Of a stretch of DNA of 31,809 bases, positions 1 to 8,039 are shown one piece after another. The notes under the pieces were generated by a model that had not been told where the DNA came from, made no database searches, and saw only the letters and a list, made by a program, of their open reading frames with translations. The translations under genes were made by a program, and so were the position numbers. Positions within the stretch are counted from its first letter, which is position 1; every line of letters begins with the position of its first letter. This stretch comes from Paracoccaceae bacterium (GTDB lineage: Bacteria > Pseudomonadota > Alphaproteobacteria > Rhodobacterales > Rhodobacteraceae). The stretch is from positions 1 through 31,809 of the forward strand of contig JALXER010000001.1 of assembly GCA_027069385.1 (NCBI GenBank), given 5' to 3'.

Positions 1-18
1 GCCCCCCTCCTTCACCGA

Positions 19-35
19 ACCCCCGTTCCGGGGGT
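19..35 (-). terminator. Hairpin just downstream of trpA
   Basis: A perfect inverted repeat of 7-bp arms (ACCCCCG / CGGGGGT) around a TTC loop lies directly after the trpA stop codon. It would fold on the trpA transcript as a short GC-rich hairpin. No T-tract follows it on the minus strand, so it is either a U-poor terminator or a processing or stability hairpin between trpA and the next gene, which lies outside the window. The sequence just beyond it (reading AAGGAGG on the minus strand) looks like a ribosome-binding site, which favours a within-operon hairpin. Confidence 0.4.
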
Positions 36-36
36 G

Positions 37-837
37 TTACGCCCGGGCGGCGCGGTGGGTGCCATCCGCAAGCGAGCCGACAAAGCTGAGGATCTCGGCC
101 GTGGGCTGGCCCGCGCCGATGCGCTCGACAATCGCGGATCCGACCACCGAGCCATCGGCAACGCTGGCAATCGCCATGGCCGTTTCGGGGGTTTTGATGC
201 CAAAGCCCACGCAGACCGGCAGATCACCGGCGGCGCGGATGCGGGCGACCTCGGGGGCGACGGCCGCCGCGTTGGCCTCGGCTGCGCCGGTAATGCCGTT
301 GATCGACACATAGTAGATAAAGCCCGAGGTGTTTTGCATCACCTTGGGCAGGCGCGCGTCATCGGTGGTCGGCGTGGTCAGGCGAATAAAATCGATCCCG
401 ACCTTGGCAGCGGGGATGCACAATTCGGCGTCCTCCTCGGGGGGGAGGTCAACCACGATCAGCCCGTCAACCCCTGCCGCCACCGCCGCTTCAAGAAACG
501 CATCGACCCCCATGGAATAGATCGGGTTGTAATAGCCCATCAGCACAATCGGGGTTACATTGTCACCGGCGCGAAAATCCCGCACGAATTGCAGCGTTTT
601 GGCCATGGTCATGCCCGAGGCCAGCGCCCGTTGCCCAGCCAGCTGAATCGCCGGTCCATCGGCCATCGGGTCGGTAAAGGGCATGCCCAGTTCAATAATA
701 TCGACCCCCGCCGCGGGCAGGCCGCGCACCAGTTCCAGCGCCGTGTCGTAATCGGGGTCTCCGGCCATGACAAAGGACACAAAGGCCGATTTCCCCTGCG
801 CGGTTAACTCGGCAAATTTGGCAGCGATGCGTGACAT
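37..837 (-). CDS. trpA: Tryptophan synthase alpha subunit
   Basis: This 266-aa protein is the alpha subunit of tryptophan synthase, which cleaves indole-3-glycerol phosphate to indole and glyceraldehyde-3-phosphate; the indole is channelled to TrpB. The family signature is intact (ELGMPFTDPMADG), with the catalytic acids at E49 and D60 exactly as in the E. coli numbering. The TIM-barrel phosphate-binding segment (VGFGIKTPE, then VVGSAIVE) is also present. The start at 837 was chosen because the protein then begins MSRIAAKF like its homologues and a strong AAGGGGG ribosome-binding site sits 6 bases upstream. A 16-residue upstream extension in frame has neither property. The gene diverges from psd. 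trpB is not in the window and, as often in this group, may lie further down the same strand to the left. Confidence 0.97.
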   Translation of the reverse strand: MSRIAAKFAELTAQGKSAFVSFVMAGDPDYDTALELVRGLPAAGVDIIELGMPFTDPMADGPAIQLAGQRALASGMTMAKTLQFVRDFRAGDNVTPIVLMGYYNPIYSMGVDAFLEAAVAAGVDGLIVVDLPPEEDAELCIPAAKVGIDFIRLTTPTTDDARLPKVMQNTSGFIYYVSINGITGAAEANAAAVAPEVARIRAAGDLPVCVGFGIKTPETAMAIASVADGSVVGSAIVERIGAGQPTAEILSFVGSLADGTHRAARA

Positions 838-900
838 GGATTCCCCCTTCGGTTTTCGCCCTGTTTTTGCGATACCGCCGCTCAAAGATCAAGCCCTGCC

Positions 901-930
901 TTGACAATCGCCCCGCCCGAGTGTTTTTGA
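901..930 (+). promoter_or_regulatory. Possible psd promoter (-35 element)
   Basis: A perfect TTGACA hexamer lies at 901-906 in the 113-base trpA/psd divergent gap. The bases 16-19 downstream are T-rich (gtgtttttgaa) but make only a poor -10 match. The position is right for psd-pssA transcription, with a short leader before the AGGAG at 940-944. This is a visual match only. Confidence 0.3.
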
Positions 931-950
931 ACCCAAAACAGGAGTCGCCC

Positions 951-1661
951 ATGAATATGCTAAGCACCTTCATCAAACCCATGCACCCCGAGGGGCGGCG
1001 GTTTGTGGCAATTTCGGCGGGGATCACAGCTGGGCTTTTCCTGCTGGCGTGGTTGCTGCCGGTGCTCGCCTTTTTGGCATGGATCATGGTTGGTGTAACC
1101 ATCTGGGTTTACTATTTCTTTCGCGATCCGGTACGCCACACTCCGACCCGAGAGGGGCTGATTGTCAGTCCGGCGGACGGGATTATCTCGCTGATCGAAC
1201 CGGCGGTACCGCCCAAAGAACTGGGCATGGGCCCCGAGGCCCTGACCCGTGTGTCGGTGTTTATGAACGTGTTCAACTGCCATGTGAACCGCGCGCCGGT
1301 TGGCGGGGTGGTCAAATCAATTGCCTATCGGCCCGGAAAATTCTTTAACGCGTCGCTCGACAAGGCCAGCGTGGATAATGAACGCAACAGCCTGTGCATC
1401 GAAATGCCCGACGGGCGGCAAATCGCCGTGGTGCAAATCGCCGGGCTGGTGGCGCGGCGCATCGTGTGCTTTGTCAATCATGGCGATGAACTGCCCACCG
1501 GCGGGCGCTTTGGGCTGATCCGGTTCGGCTCGCGTCTGGATGTGTACCTGCCCGACGGGGTGGCGCCGCTGGTGACGCTGGGGCAAACCATGGTGGCGGG
1601 CGAAACGGTGCTGGCCGATCTAGCCAGCGCTGAACCCCAACGCACGGGGCGGGCCGACTAA
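951..1661 (+). CDS. psd: Phosphatidylserine decarboxylase proenzyme
   Basis: This 236-aa protein is the short form of Psd. It decarboxylates phosphatidylserine to phosphatidylethanolamine at the inner membrane and self-cleaves to make its pyruvoyl cofactor. Two hydrophobic segments (about residues 17-37 and 39-56) anchor the N-terminus. SPADG (73-77) and the NCHVNR histidine (about H111) are conserved. The cleavage motif RFGSRLDVYLP puts the autocatalytic Gly-Ser at G193-S194, with S194 becoming the pyruvoyl group of the small subunit. The start at 951 has AGGAG at a 6-base spacing. The stop codon abuts the pssA ATG (TAAATG), so the two successive enzymes of the pathway are co-translated. No residue is missing. 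Confidence 0.95.
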   Translation: MNMLSTFIKPMHPEGRRFVAISAGITAGLFLLAWLLPVLAFLAWIMVGVTIWVYYFFRDPVRHTPTREGLIVSPADGIISLIEPAVPPKELGMGPEALTRVSVFMNVFNCHVNRAPVGGVVKSIAYRPGKFFNASLDKASVDNERNSLCIEMPDGRQIAVVQIAGLVARRIVCFVNHGDELPTGGRFGLIRFGSRLDVYLPDGVAPLVTLGQTMVAGETVLADLASAEPQRTGRAD

Positions 1662-2411
1662 ATGAATCCGCCGCCAAAATTTCCGGTTGTGCAGCTGATC
1701 CCCAATCTGGTGACGATCATGGCGATTTGTGCCGGTCTGACCGCGATCCGCTTTGGGCTGGAAGGCAGTTTTGAACGTGCGGTCAAGCTGATCCTGCTGG
1801 CGGCGGTGCTGGACGGGATCGACGGGTCGCTGGCGCGGATGCTCAAATCCGAAAGCAAGGTCGGGGCCGAGCTGGACAGTCTGGCCGATTTCCTGAATTT
1901 CGGCGTTGCGCCGCCGCTGATCATGTATTTCTGGGCCTTGCAGGATACCCGCGGCCTTGGCTGGATCGCGACACTGGTTTTCTCGATTGCCAGCGTGATG
2001 CGCCTTGCCCGTTTCAATGTCAGCGCCAAGTCGGATGACGATGTGGACACGCGCGGCTATTACGTGGGCGTGCCATCGCCCGCGGGCGCGCTGCTGGTGA
2101 TGATGCCGATGTTCCTGACCTTTGCCATCGATGTGCAGCCGTTCCTGCCCCCCGTTGCGGTCAGCGCCTATATCGCGCTGATCGGGCTGGCGCTGATTTC
2201 GCGCATCCCGACCTGGAGCTTCAAGGCCGTGCATATCGCGCGCGAACATGTCAAGTTTCTGGTGATCGGGCTGGTGTTTGTCGGGGCGGCAGTGATGACC
2301 TTTCCGTGGGTGATGCTGTTCGTGATCGGGCTTGGTTATGTCGGCATTGTCGGCTGGTGCCTGTTTACCCGACGCGCGCCCAAAATCCCCAAAAACGGCG
2401 CGGACACTTGA
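1662..2411 (+). CDS. pssA: CDP-diacylglycerol-serine O-phosphatidyltransferase
   Basis: This 249-aa integral membrane enzyme transfers phosphatidyl from CDP-diacylglycerol to L-serine, supplying the substrate of Psd encoded just upstream. The CDP-alcohol phosphatidyltransferase motif is complete: D51-x2-D54-G-x2-A-R-x8-G-x3-D72-x3-D76. Around it are several hydrophobic helices, including residues 10-30, 40-52, 80-110 and a C-terminal set up to about 235. The length fits the PssA type II family. The start codon touches the psd stop with no gap, so translation is probably coupled. The gene ends 56 bases before ychF. Confidence 0.95.
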   Translation: MNPPPKFPVVQLIPNLVTIMAICAGLTAIRFGLEGSFERAVKLILLAAVLDGIDGSLARMLKSESKVGAELDSLADFLNFGVAPPLIMYFWALQDTRGLGWIATLVFSIASVMRLARFNVSAKSDDDVDTRGYYVGVPSPAGALLVMMPMFLTFAIDVQPFLPPVAVSAYIALIGLALISRIPTWSFKAVHIAREHVKFLVIGLVFVGAAVMTFPWVMLFVIGLGYVGIVGWCLFTRRAPKIPKNGADT

Positions 2412-2467
2412 ACCTTGGCGCGTCGCGGCCTAGAAGCCGCTAAACCAATTCTAATCGGAGCACCGCC

Positions 2468-3565
2468 ATGGGCTTTAAAACCGGAATCGTGGGCATGCCC
2501 AATGTGGGCAAATCGACCCTTTTTAACGCGCTGACCAAAACCGCCAGCGCGCAGGCGGCGAATTTTCCGTTTTGCACCATCGAACCCAATGTCGGAGAGG
2601 TCAGCGTGCCCGACGCGCGGCTGGACAAGCTGGCCGAGATTGCCGGCTCGGCCAAGATCATTCCGACCCGCATGGCCTTTGTCGATATCGCCGGTCTGGT
2701 CAAAGGGGCAAGTAAGGGCGAGGGGCTGGGCAACCAGTTTCTGGCCAATATCCGCGAATGTGACGCGATCATCCATGTGCTGCGCTGCTTTGAAGACGAT
2801 GACGTAACCCATGTGGACGGCCGCGTTGATCCGGTGGCCGATGCCGAGGTGATCGAAACCGAGCTGATGCTGGCAGATCTGGAAAGTATTGATAAACGTC
2901 TTGCTAACCTTGTCCGCAAGATTCGCGGTGGAGACAAAGAATCATTACTACAGAATGAACTTTTGCTGCGTGCCAAAGATGCGCTTGAACACGACAAGCC
3001 CGCGCGGGTGGTCAGCGTGGCCGAGGATGAGGCCAAAGCCTGGAATATGCTGCAATTGTTAACCGCCAAACCGGTGCTTTATGTGTGCAATGTCGAGGAA
3101 GAAAACGCCGCCACGGGCAATGCCCATTCCGCCGCCGTAGACAAAATGGCCGCCGAACAGGGCGCGGCCAGCGTGGTGATTTCGGCCGCGATCGAGGAGG
3201 AGATCAGCCAGCTTGACCCCGACGAAGCCACTATGTTTCTTGAAGAAATGGGCCTGCACGAGGCCGGTCTGGACCGGTTGATCAAGGCGGGCTACAAGCT
3301 GCTGCACCTCGAAACCTATTTCACCGTCGGCCCCAAAGAGGCCCGCGCCTGGACCATCCATCAAGGCACCCTTGCCCCGCAGGCCGCCGGTGTGATTCAT
3401 GGTGATTTCGAACGCGGATTCATCCGCGCCGAAACCATCGCGTTTGACGATTTTGTCAAATACGGCGGTGAACTCGGGGCCAAAGAGGCCGGAAAAATGC
3501 GTGCAGAAGGAAAGGCTTATGTGGTGAAAGACGGAGATGTCTTGCATTTTCTCTTTAATACCTGA
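2468..3565 (+). CDS. ychF: Redox-regulated ATPase YchF (Obg-family P-loop protein)
   Basis: This 365-aa protein has the usual length for YchF/OLA1, a universally conserved Obg-related P-loop protein that prefers ATP to GTP and associates with ribosomes. The P-loop GMPNVGKST is at residues 9-17. The G3 region reads DIAGLVKGASKGEGLGNQF, with the hydrophobic residue after G that replaces the usual catalytic position. The fourth motif is CNVEE instead of NKxD, the change that lets YchF use ATP. A coiled-coil insert lies near 125-170 and a TGS domain near 280-364. GGAG precedes the ATG by 7 bases. About 110 bases near 2880-2990, encoding the coiled-coil, and the 3' end are clearly more AT-rich than the rest of the gene. 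Confidence 0.96.
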   Translation: MGFKTGIVGMPNVGKSTLFNALTKTASAQAANFPFCTIEPNVGEVSVPDARLDKLAEIAGSAKIIPTRMAFVDIAGLVKGASKGEGLGNQFLANIRECDAIIHVLRCFEDDDVTHVDGRVDPVADAEVIETELMLADLESIDKRLANLVRKIRGGDKESLLQNELLLRAKDALEHDKPARVVSVAEDEAKAWNMLQLLTAKPVLYVCNVEEENAATGNAHSAAVDKMAAEQGAASVVISAAIEEEISQLDPDEATMFLEEMGLHEAGLDRLIKAGYKLLHLETYFTVGPKEARAWTIHQGTLAPQAAGVIHGDFERGFIRAETIAFDDFVKYGGELGAKEAGKMRAEGKAYVVKDGDVLHFLFNT

Positions 3566-3641
3566 GTCACACATTGGTTAATTTCAGAATTCGTTAAGTC
3601 CCGCCCGTCACCCTGCTCCATGGGTTTAAATGGAGTGGGCT

Positions 3642-5135
3642 ATGCAAGTGGGATTTGCACGGCTGACCAGGCGTCTGGATACGGATGCCCGGCAGCTTTT
3701 GGGGTGTTCGGACCTTGAAATACTAACGATTGGCACGCGCAATTTCGTGATTGCCTCGGGCGAGGCCGATGGCGGCTTTTCCAGCTATGAAATCATGGCC
3801 GATGGCAGCCTGACGCATCGCGACGACGTGGTGTTCGACAGCGGCTCGGGCACCGCAAGTATTCGCGACATGACCAGTTTCGAGCGCAACGGCGTGACGT
3901 ATGTGGTGCCCATGGGGCGCTATGACGACAATATGGCGGTGTATGCCGTGGGTGCCGATGGCAGCTTTACGCTCGATTCCAGCTATAGCGACGGGTTGGG
4001 CACCTATCAGAATCTGGTAACCTCGCTGGCGGTGACGGTCGGGGGCAATACCATGTTCTATTCGGCCAATGCCAGCGCCGGACTGGACTGTTTCACCGTC
4101 AATCTGGCTGGCGAGCTGACCAGCCCCGAGTTTATGGCCGACACGCCGCTGACCGCGCTGGGCGATGTCAGCGCCATGGTCTCGGCCAATTTGCAGGGCA
4201 GGGATTTTCTGTTTGCCGCCTCGTCTTTTGATACGGGGCTAAGCGTGTACGAGGTCAACGCCAGCGGGGCGCTGACCCAACGCTATTACCTGCAACCCGG
4301 CGAGGTCGGCTTTAACGCGCCAACCGCGCTGGAAACCGCGCAGATCGGCGATCGGGCTTTTCTGATCATGGCCTCGGCGGAAACCGATTCGCTGCTGGTG
4401 TTCCGGGTCTCGGTGGGCGGGCAGTTAAAGCTGGTCGATGAAATGATCGATATTTCCGAAACCCGCATAGAGCGCCCCTCGGTGCTGAAAATGTTCGAAT
4501 ACGAAGGCCGGCACTTTCTGCTGGCCGCCGGTTCGGATGACGGGGTAACCCTGTTCGAGGTGGACTATCGCGGCCGGCTGGAACTGCTAAGCGTGCTGGC
4601 CGACGATTTTGACACCACGCTGGACAATATCTCGGATATCGAAGTCAAGATCATCGACGGGGCGATCAACGTGTTTGTCAGTTCACCCACCGAACACGGG
4701 TTTACCCAGTTCCTGCTGGACCTGACCCCCGACAACATGATGAAAGGCGGCGCGGTGCGCGACAACATAGAGGGGACGGCGGGCGATGATACGATCTATG
4801 GCTTTGGAAAAAGCGATATTCTAAAGGGCAACGGCGGCAATGACCGCCTGATCGACGGGCGCGGGCGTGACCAGCTTTGGGGTGGCGAGGGGGCCGACAA
4901 GTTTGTGTTTATTCAGGACGGGCGGCGCGACAAGATCATGGATTTCGAACAGCATATCGACCGGATCGACTTTTCCGACTATCCGCACCTGTTCAGCTTT
5001 CACGACCTTGAAATCAAGGTCAAGTTCGACGGAGCGATCATCAATATCGGTGACGAGGTGCTGTGGATCACCTCACATGACGGCCAGCCCATCGACCCCG
5101 ACAGCTGGGTGCAGGAAGATTTCATCTTTGGTTAG
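3642..5135 (+). CDS. RTX-tailed protein with a seven-repeat propeller-like N-terminal region
   Basis: This 497-aa protein has no Sec signal peptide. Residues about 12-365 contain seven imperfect repeats of 45-55 residues, each with a core of the type G-x-x-F-L-x-x-A-S-x-x-x-x-x-G-L-x-V-Y-x-V-x-x-x-G-x-L. That period and count match a seven-bladed beta-propeller, as in lactonase or YVTN folds. From about residue 378 come degenerate RTX nonapeptides (GTAGDDTIY, GNGGNDRLI, GRGRDQLWG, GEGADKFVF), then the DF...DRIDFS segment and a C-terminal domain seen in hemolysin-type calcium-binding proteins. The family rule is export by a type I secretion system through an uncleaved C-terminal signal. The start at 3642 has GGAG 6 bases upstream; the ATG at 3630 has none. 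No T1SS genes are in the window. The function, whether enzyme or adhesin, is unknown. Confidence 0.8.
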   Translation: MQVGFARLTRRLDTDARQLLGCSDLEILTIGTRNFVIASGEADGGFSSYEIMADGSLTHRDDVVFDSGSGTASIRDMTSFERNGVTYVVPMGRYDDNMAVYAVGADGSFTLDSSYSDGLGTYQNLVTSLAVTVGGNTMFYSANASAGLDCFTVNLAGELTSPEFMADTPLTALGDVSAMVSANLQGRDFLFAASSFDTGLSVYEVNASGALTQRYYLQPGEVGFNAPTALETAQIGDRAFLIMASAETDSLLVFRVSVGGQLKLVDEMIDISETRIERPSVLKMFEYEGRHFLLAAGSDDGVTLFEVDYRGRLELLSVLADDFDTTLDNISDIEVKIIDGAINVFVSSPTEHGFTQFLLDLTPDNMMKGGAVRDNIEGTAGDDTIYGFGKSDILKGNGGNDRLIDGRGRDQLWGGEGADKFVFIQDGRRDKIMDFEQHIDRIDFSDYPHLFSFHDLEIKVKFDGAIINIGDEVLWITSHDGQPIDPDSWVQEDFIFG

Positions 5136-5210
5136 CCTTCGCCTTAAAACAGTTGCATCAAGGCCGGATTTTCCCCTAGACTGATCCCTATATGTTTAAG
5201 GAATTGCCCG

Positions 5211-7451
5211 ATGCTGCCCAGACTAATCGGTAAAATTGCGCTGCTGTTGTTGCTGGCCGGTTCGGCGCAGGCCAAGGAACTGGCCCTGATTATCGGTATC
5301 GACCAGTACACCGAATTGCCCCGCCTTGCCAAAGCGGTCGAGGATGCGGGGGGCTATCGTGACCTGTTCGAGGAACGCGGTTTCGACGTAACCTATCTGA
5401 CCGATACCGGCGCCAACGACCTGCGGGTTGCGCTGGCAACGTTTTACGACCGTATCGAAGAAGGCGACACGGTGGTGTTTGTCTATTCGGGGCATGGCTG
5501 GTCGGACGGCTCGCAAAATTTTCTGGTGCCCGCCGATACCCCCGGCCTGACCTCGGCCTCGCTGGCCAGTGAACTGACCCAGCCGCTCAAAAACGGCGCT
5601 AACGGCATTCTTGACCGGATCACGCAAGCCGGAGCAGCGGTGACCATTGCCATTATCGACGCCTGTCGCGACAACCCGTTTGCCAGTGCCAATTCGACGC
5701 GCAGCATCGGCCTGACCGGCGGGCTGGCCCCGATCGAGGCCCAGAACGGCTCTTTTATCATCTATTCGGCCGGTGCCAACCAGACAGCGCTGGATTCGCT
5801 GGGGGCGGCGGACCAGTTCCAGTATTCGGTGTTTACGCGGTTTTTCCTGCCCAACCTGCGCCAGTTCGGCGATTTGCGCCGCGCTATTGTGGTGACCCGC
5901 CGTCAGGTGCAAGAGGCCGCCGCGCTGGTCGAGCATAACCAGCGCCCCGCCTATTATGATGAGCTGTCCGGCTCTGCCTGCCTGACCGGTAATTGCGAGG
6001 TCACCCCAAGCCCCAGCGAAGCCACCTTTGCCGAACGCGAATGGAGCCTGATCAGCAATTCCACCGACGCGGCGATCCTGCAAACCTTTGTCGAACGCTA
6101 TCGCCAGTCCGCACCCGATTACGCGCATCAGGCGCAGGTGGCGCTGGCGGCGCTGCAAGGGTCGGCCAGCGAAACACCGCAGACACCCGTTGTTGAAAGC
6201 ACCGGGCAGGGGTCGTGGTTCAGGGCCTCCGAGCCGCAACAACCCCCCGCGCCGGTCTCGGCCATCGTTCAGGATTGTGACGCCATCGCCGCCTATTACG
6301 GCAACCCCGACAACCCGCCCGGTGTCATCGGAAAGTTCGTGGTTTCACAGGATGCCGACGAAGCCGTGGCCATTTGCGAAGTGGCGGTCGCGCAATTTCC
6401 CGACAATCCGCGCATGAAGCTCAATCTGGCGCGGTCCTATTCCGATCGGGCCGGTCAGGGCGATTATGCCCGCGCGGCAGCCATGGCGCAGGCCATATTC
6501 GATGCGGGATACTTGCAGGCCGGCGACTTGCTTGCGGAACTGTATTCTTATGGCCACGGCGTCGAAATGGATTTCGCCAAGACGGCATTCTATATCCAGA
6601 AAGCCGCCGAAACCGGTCTGGAACCGGCGCTTGCCTCTAACGGGTATCTGTATCTGGAAGGCATCGGCGTGCCCGCTGATCCGGCGCGCGGTATCCGGAT
6701 GCTGCGTGCCTTGGCCGACCGGCAATCACCGTTCGGGGAATACTATCTTGGCCTTGCCTATATGGATGGTGTGGGCGTGGCGCGCGACCCTGCCGAGGCC
6801 GAGCGCCTGTTGCAGCGCACCAGCCAGCACGGCTGGTTTGTCGGGTACGAGGAGCTGGGCAACCGCTATTTCTCGGGCTACGGCGTGCGCGCCGATCTGG
6901 GGCGGGCGGTGCAGTATTACACCCGCGCCGCCGAGTTGGGCAGCGTCAACGCCATTCTGGCCATGGGCGCGGTTTCGCTGCGCGGGCAGGGCGACCGGTA
7001 TGATCCGGCGCGCGCCTTTCGACTGTTTCAACAGGCCGCCGCCATGAACAGCCCCGACGCCTATAACAACCTTGGCTATATGTACCAGAACGGCATCTAT
7101 GTGCAGCAGAGTATGTCCGAAGCCGTGGGGCTTTACCAGATTTCCAACGACCTTGTTTCGCCCGCCGGTGCCTATAATCTGGGGCTGTTATACATGAGTG
7201 GCAACGGGGTTCCGGCCAATTATACCCGCGCCGCCGAGCTGATCGTCACCTCGCTGGAACGCGGGGCCGACGGGTTTATTGCCGATAGCCGCGATAACCA
7301 GCTACCCCGCGAATTTGTCCGGCAGGTGCAGATGCAGCTTAAGGCGCGCGGCGTGTATGCGGGGGCGATTGACGGGGTCTTTGGCCCGCAATCCCGCGCC
7401 GCGATTGTGGCGCTTTGCAATTGCGAGGCCGCCAATGCGCTAGGGCGCTAG
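5211..7451 (+). CDS. Secreted caspase-like (C14) protein with Sel1 repeats and peptidoglycan-binding-like tail
   Basis: This 746-aa protein begins with a signal peptide (residues 1-21, AQA cleavage). Residues 22-260 form a caspase/metacaspase p20-like domain: LIIGIDQY strand, catalytic histidine in YSGHG (H95) and catalytic cysteine in DACRDNPF (C152). A short helical W-x-x-I..YRQSAPDYAHQAQVAL segment follows, of the kind often seen after alphaproteobacterial caspase domains. A low-complexity Pro/Gln linker comes next, then about seven Sel1/TPR-like repeats (about 440-692, e.g. LGLAYMDGVGVARDPAEA). The last 44 residues resemble a peptidoglycan-binding type 1 domain (VQMQLKARGVYAGAIDGVFGPQSRAAI). 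The start at 5211 has AAGGA upstream. The protein should act in the periplasm, anchored to the wall. Its 3' end overlaps the convergent Lrp gene by 12 bases. Substrate and pathway are unknown. A paralogue lies at 21337-23784. Confidence 0.85.
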   Translation: MLPRLIGKIALLLLLAGSAQAKELALIIGIDQYTELPRLAKAVEDAGGYRDLFEERGFDVTYLTDTGANDLRVALATFYDRIEEGDTVVFVYSGHGWSDGSQNFLVPADTPGLTSASLASELTQPLKNGANGILDRITQAGAAVTIAIIDACRDNPFASANSTRSIGLTGGLAPIEAQNGSFIIYSAGANQTALDSLGAADQFQYSVFTRFFLPNLRQFGDLRRAIVVTRRQVQEAAALVEHNQRPAYYDELSGSACLTGNCEVTPSPSEATFAEREWSLISNSTDAAILQTFVERYRQSAPDYAHQAQVALAALQGSASETPQTPVVESTGQGSWFRASEPQQPPAPVSAIVQDCDAIAAYYGNPDNPPGVIGKFVVSQDADEAVAICEVAVAQFPDNPRMKLNLARSYSDRAGQGDYARAAAMAQAIFDAGYLQAGDLLAELYSYGHGVEMDFAKTAFYIQKAAETGLEPALASNGYLYLEGIGVPADPARGIRMLRALADRQSPFGEYYLGLAYMDGVGVARDPAEAERLLQRTSQHGWFVGYEELGNRYFSGYGVRADLGRAVQYYTRAAELGSVNAILAMGAVSLRGQGDRYDPARAFRLFQQAAAMNSPDAYNNLGYMYQNGIYVQQSMSEAVGLYQISNDLVSPAGAYNLGLLYMSGNGVPANYTRAAELIVTSLERGADGFIADSRDNQLPREFVRQVQMQLKARGVYAGAIDGVFGPQSRAAIVALCNCEAANALGR

Positions 7452-7907
7452 GGGCAACGCGGTTGAAACCTTGTTCTGGCGCAGCACGAAATGCGTGGTG
7501 GATGAGCGCACAACCCCTTGGCGCAACAGCTTTTTCATGATGAACCGCTCCAACCCCTCGGGGTCGGGCGCAACGATTTTCAGCAGATAGTCGTCGGCAC
7601 CGGTGATCGAGCAGCACTCGATAATCTGCGCTTCGGCCTGCACAAACCGGTCGAATTTCGCGATGGTTTCTTCGGTATGGTCCAGCAGCGAAACATGGAT
7701 ATAAGCGTGGGCATGCAGGCCCAGCCTGGCCGGATCAAGCAGCGCCACATAGCGGTCGATCACGCCGGATTTCTCCAATTTCTGCACCCGCCGCCAACAC
7801 GGAGAGGCCGACATATGCACCGCCTCGGCCAGTTTCTGCGTGCTGATTTTACCGTCCTGTTGCAGGATCTCCAGTATCCGGTGATCTTGTTCCTCTAATC
7901 CGCTCAT
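7440..7907 (-). CDS. Lrp/AsnC-family transcriptional regulator
   Basis: This 155-aa protein has the two-domain Lrp layout. An N-terminal helix-turn-helix occupies about residues 5-50 (QDGKISTQKLAEAV, then SPCWRRVQKLEKSGVI). A C-terminal RAM domain (about 65-150) contains ITGADDYLLKIVAPDPEGLERF, the usual ligand-binding and oligomerisation segment. It starts at 7907 with GGAAA upstream; longer readings would run through the intergenic region. It is divergent from phhA, the classic position for a local regulator of phenylalanine/tyrosine catabolism, and Lrp-family regulators of tyrosine degradation are known in proteobacteria. Control of phhAB is therefore inferred from position, with phenylalanine or tyrosine as the likely effector. 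It overlaps the convergent caspase-like gene by 12 bases. Confidence 0.88.
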   Translation of the reverse strand: MSGLEEQDHRILEILQQDGKISTQKLAEAVHMSASPCWRRVQKLEKSGVIDRYVALLDPARLGLHAHAYIHVSLLDHTEETIAKFDRFVQAEAQIIECCSITGADDYLLKIVAPDPEGLERFIMKKLLRQGVVRSSTTHFVLRQNKVSTALPLAP

Positions 7908-7945
7908 AGAAATAATTTCCCCGTATTGCGCCACCTCTCGGGCAT

Positions 7946-7960
7946 GGTATTTCATATTCC
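7946..7960. promoter_or_regulatory. Possible Lrp-type operator in the phhA/regulator gap
   Basis: The 132-base gap between the divergent start codons contains an imperfect dyad, GGTAT-ttcat-ATTCC (one mismatch in 5-base arms around a 5-base centre). A 15-bp dyad with an AT-rich centre is the general shape of Lrp/AsnC sites. No second copy was found by eye, so support is weak. Confidence 0.22.
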
Positions 7961-8039
7961 GGACAAAAGCACGGGTTTTCGGCATATATCTACGCTCCAT
8001 TTGTGAAACTCTTGCCATGTAACAGCGACGAGGCCCCTC

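Noticed and set aside
34..807. Plus-strand open frame opposite trpA
   Set aside because: Composition is typical of a shadow frame, and trpA is complete on the other strand.
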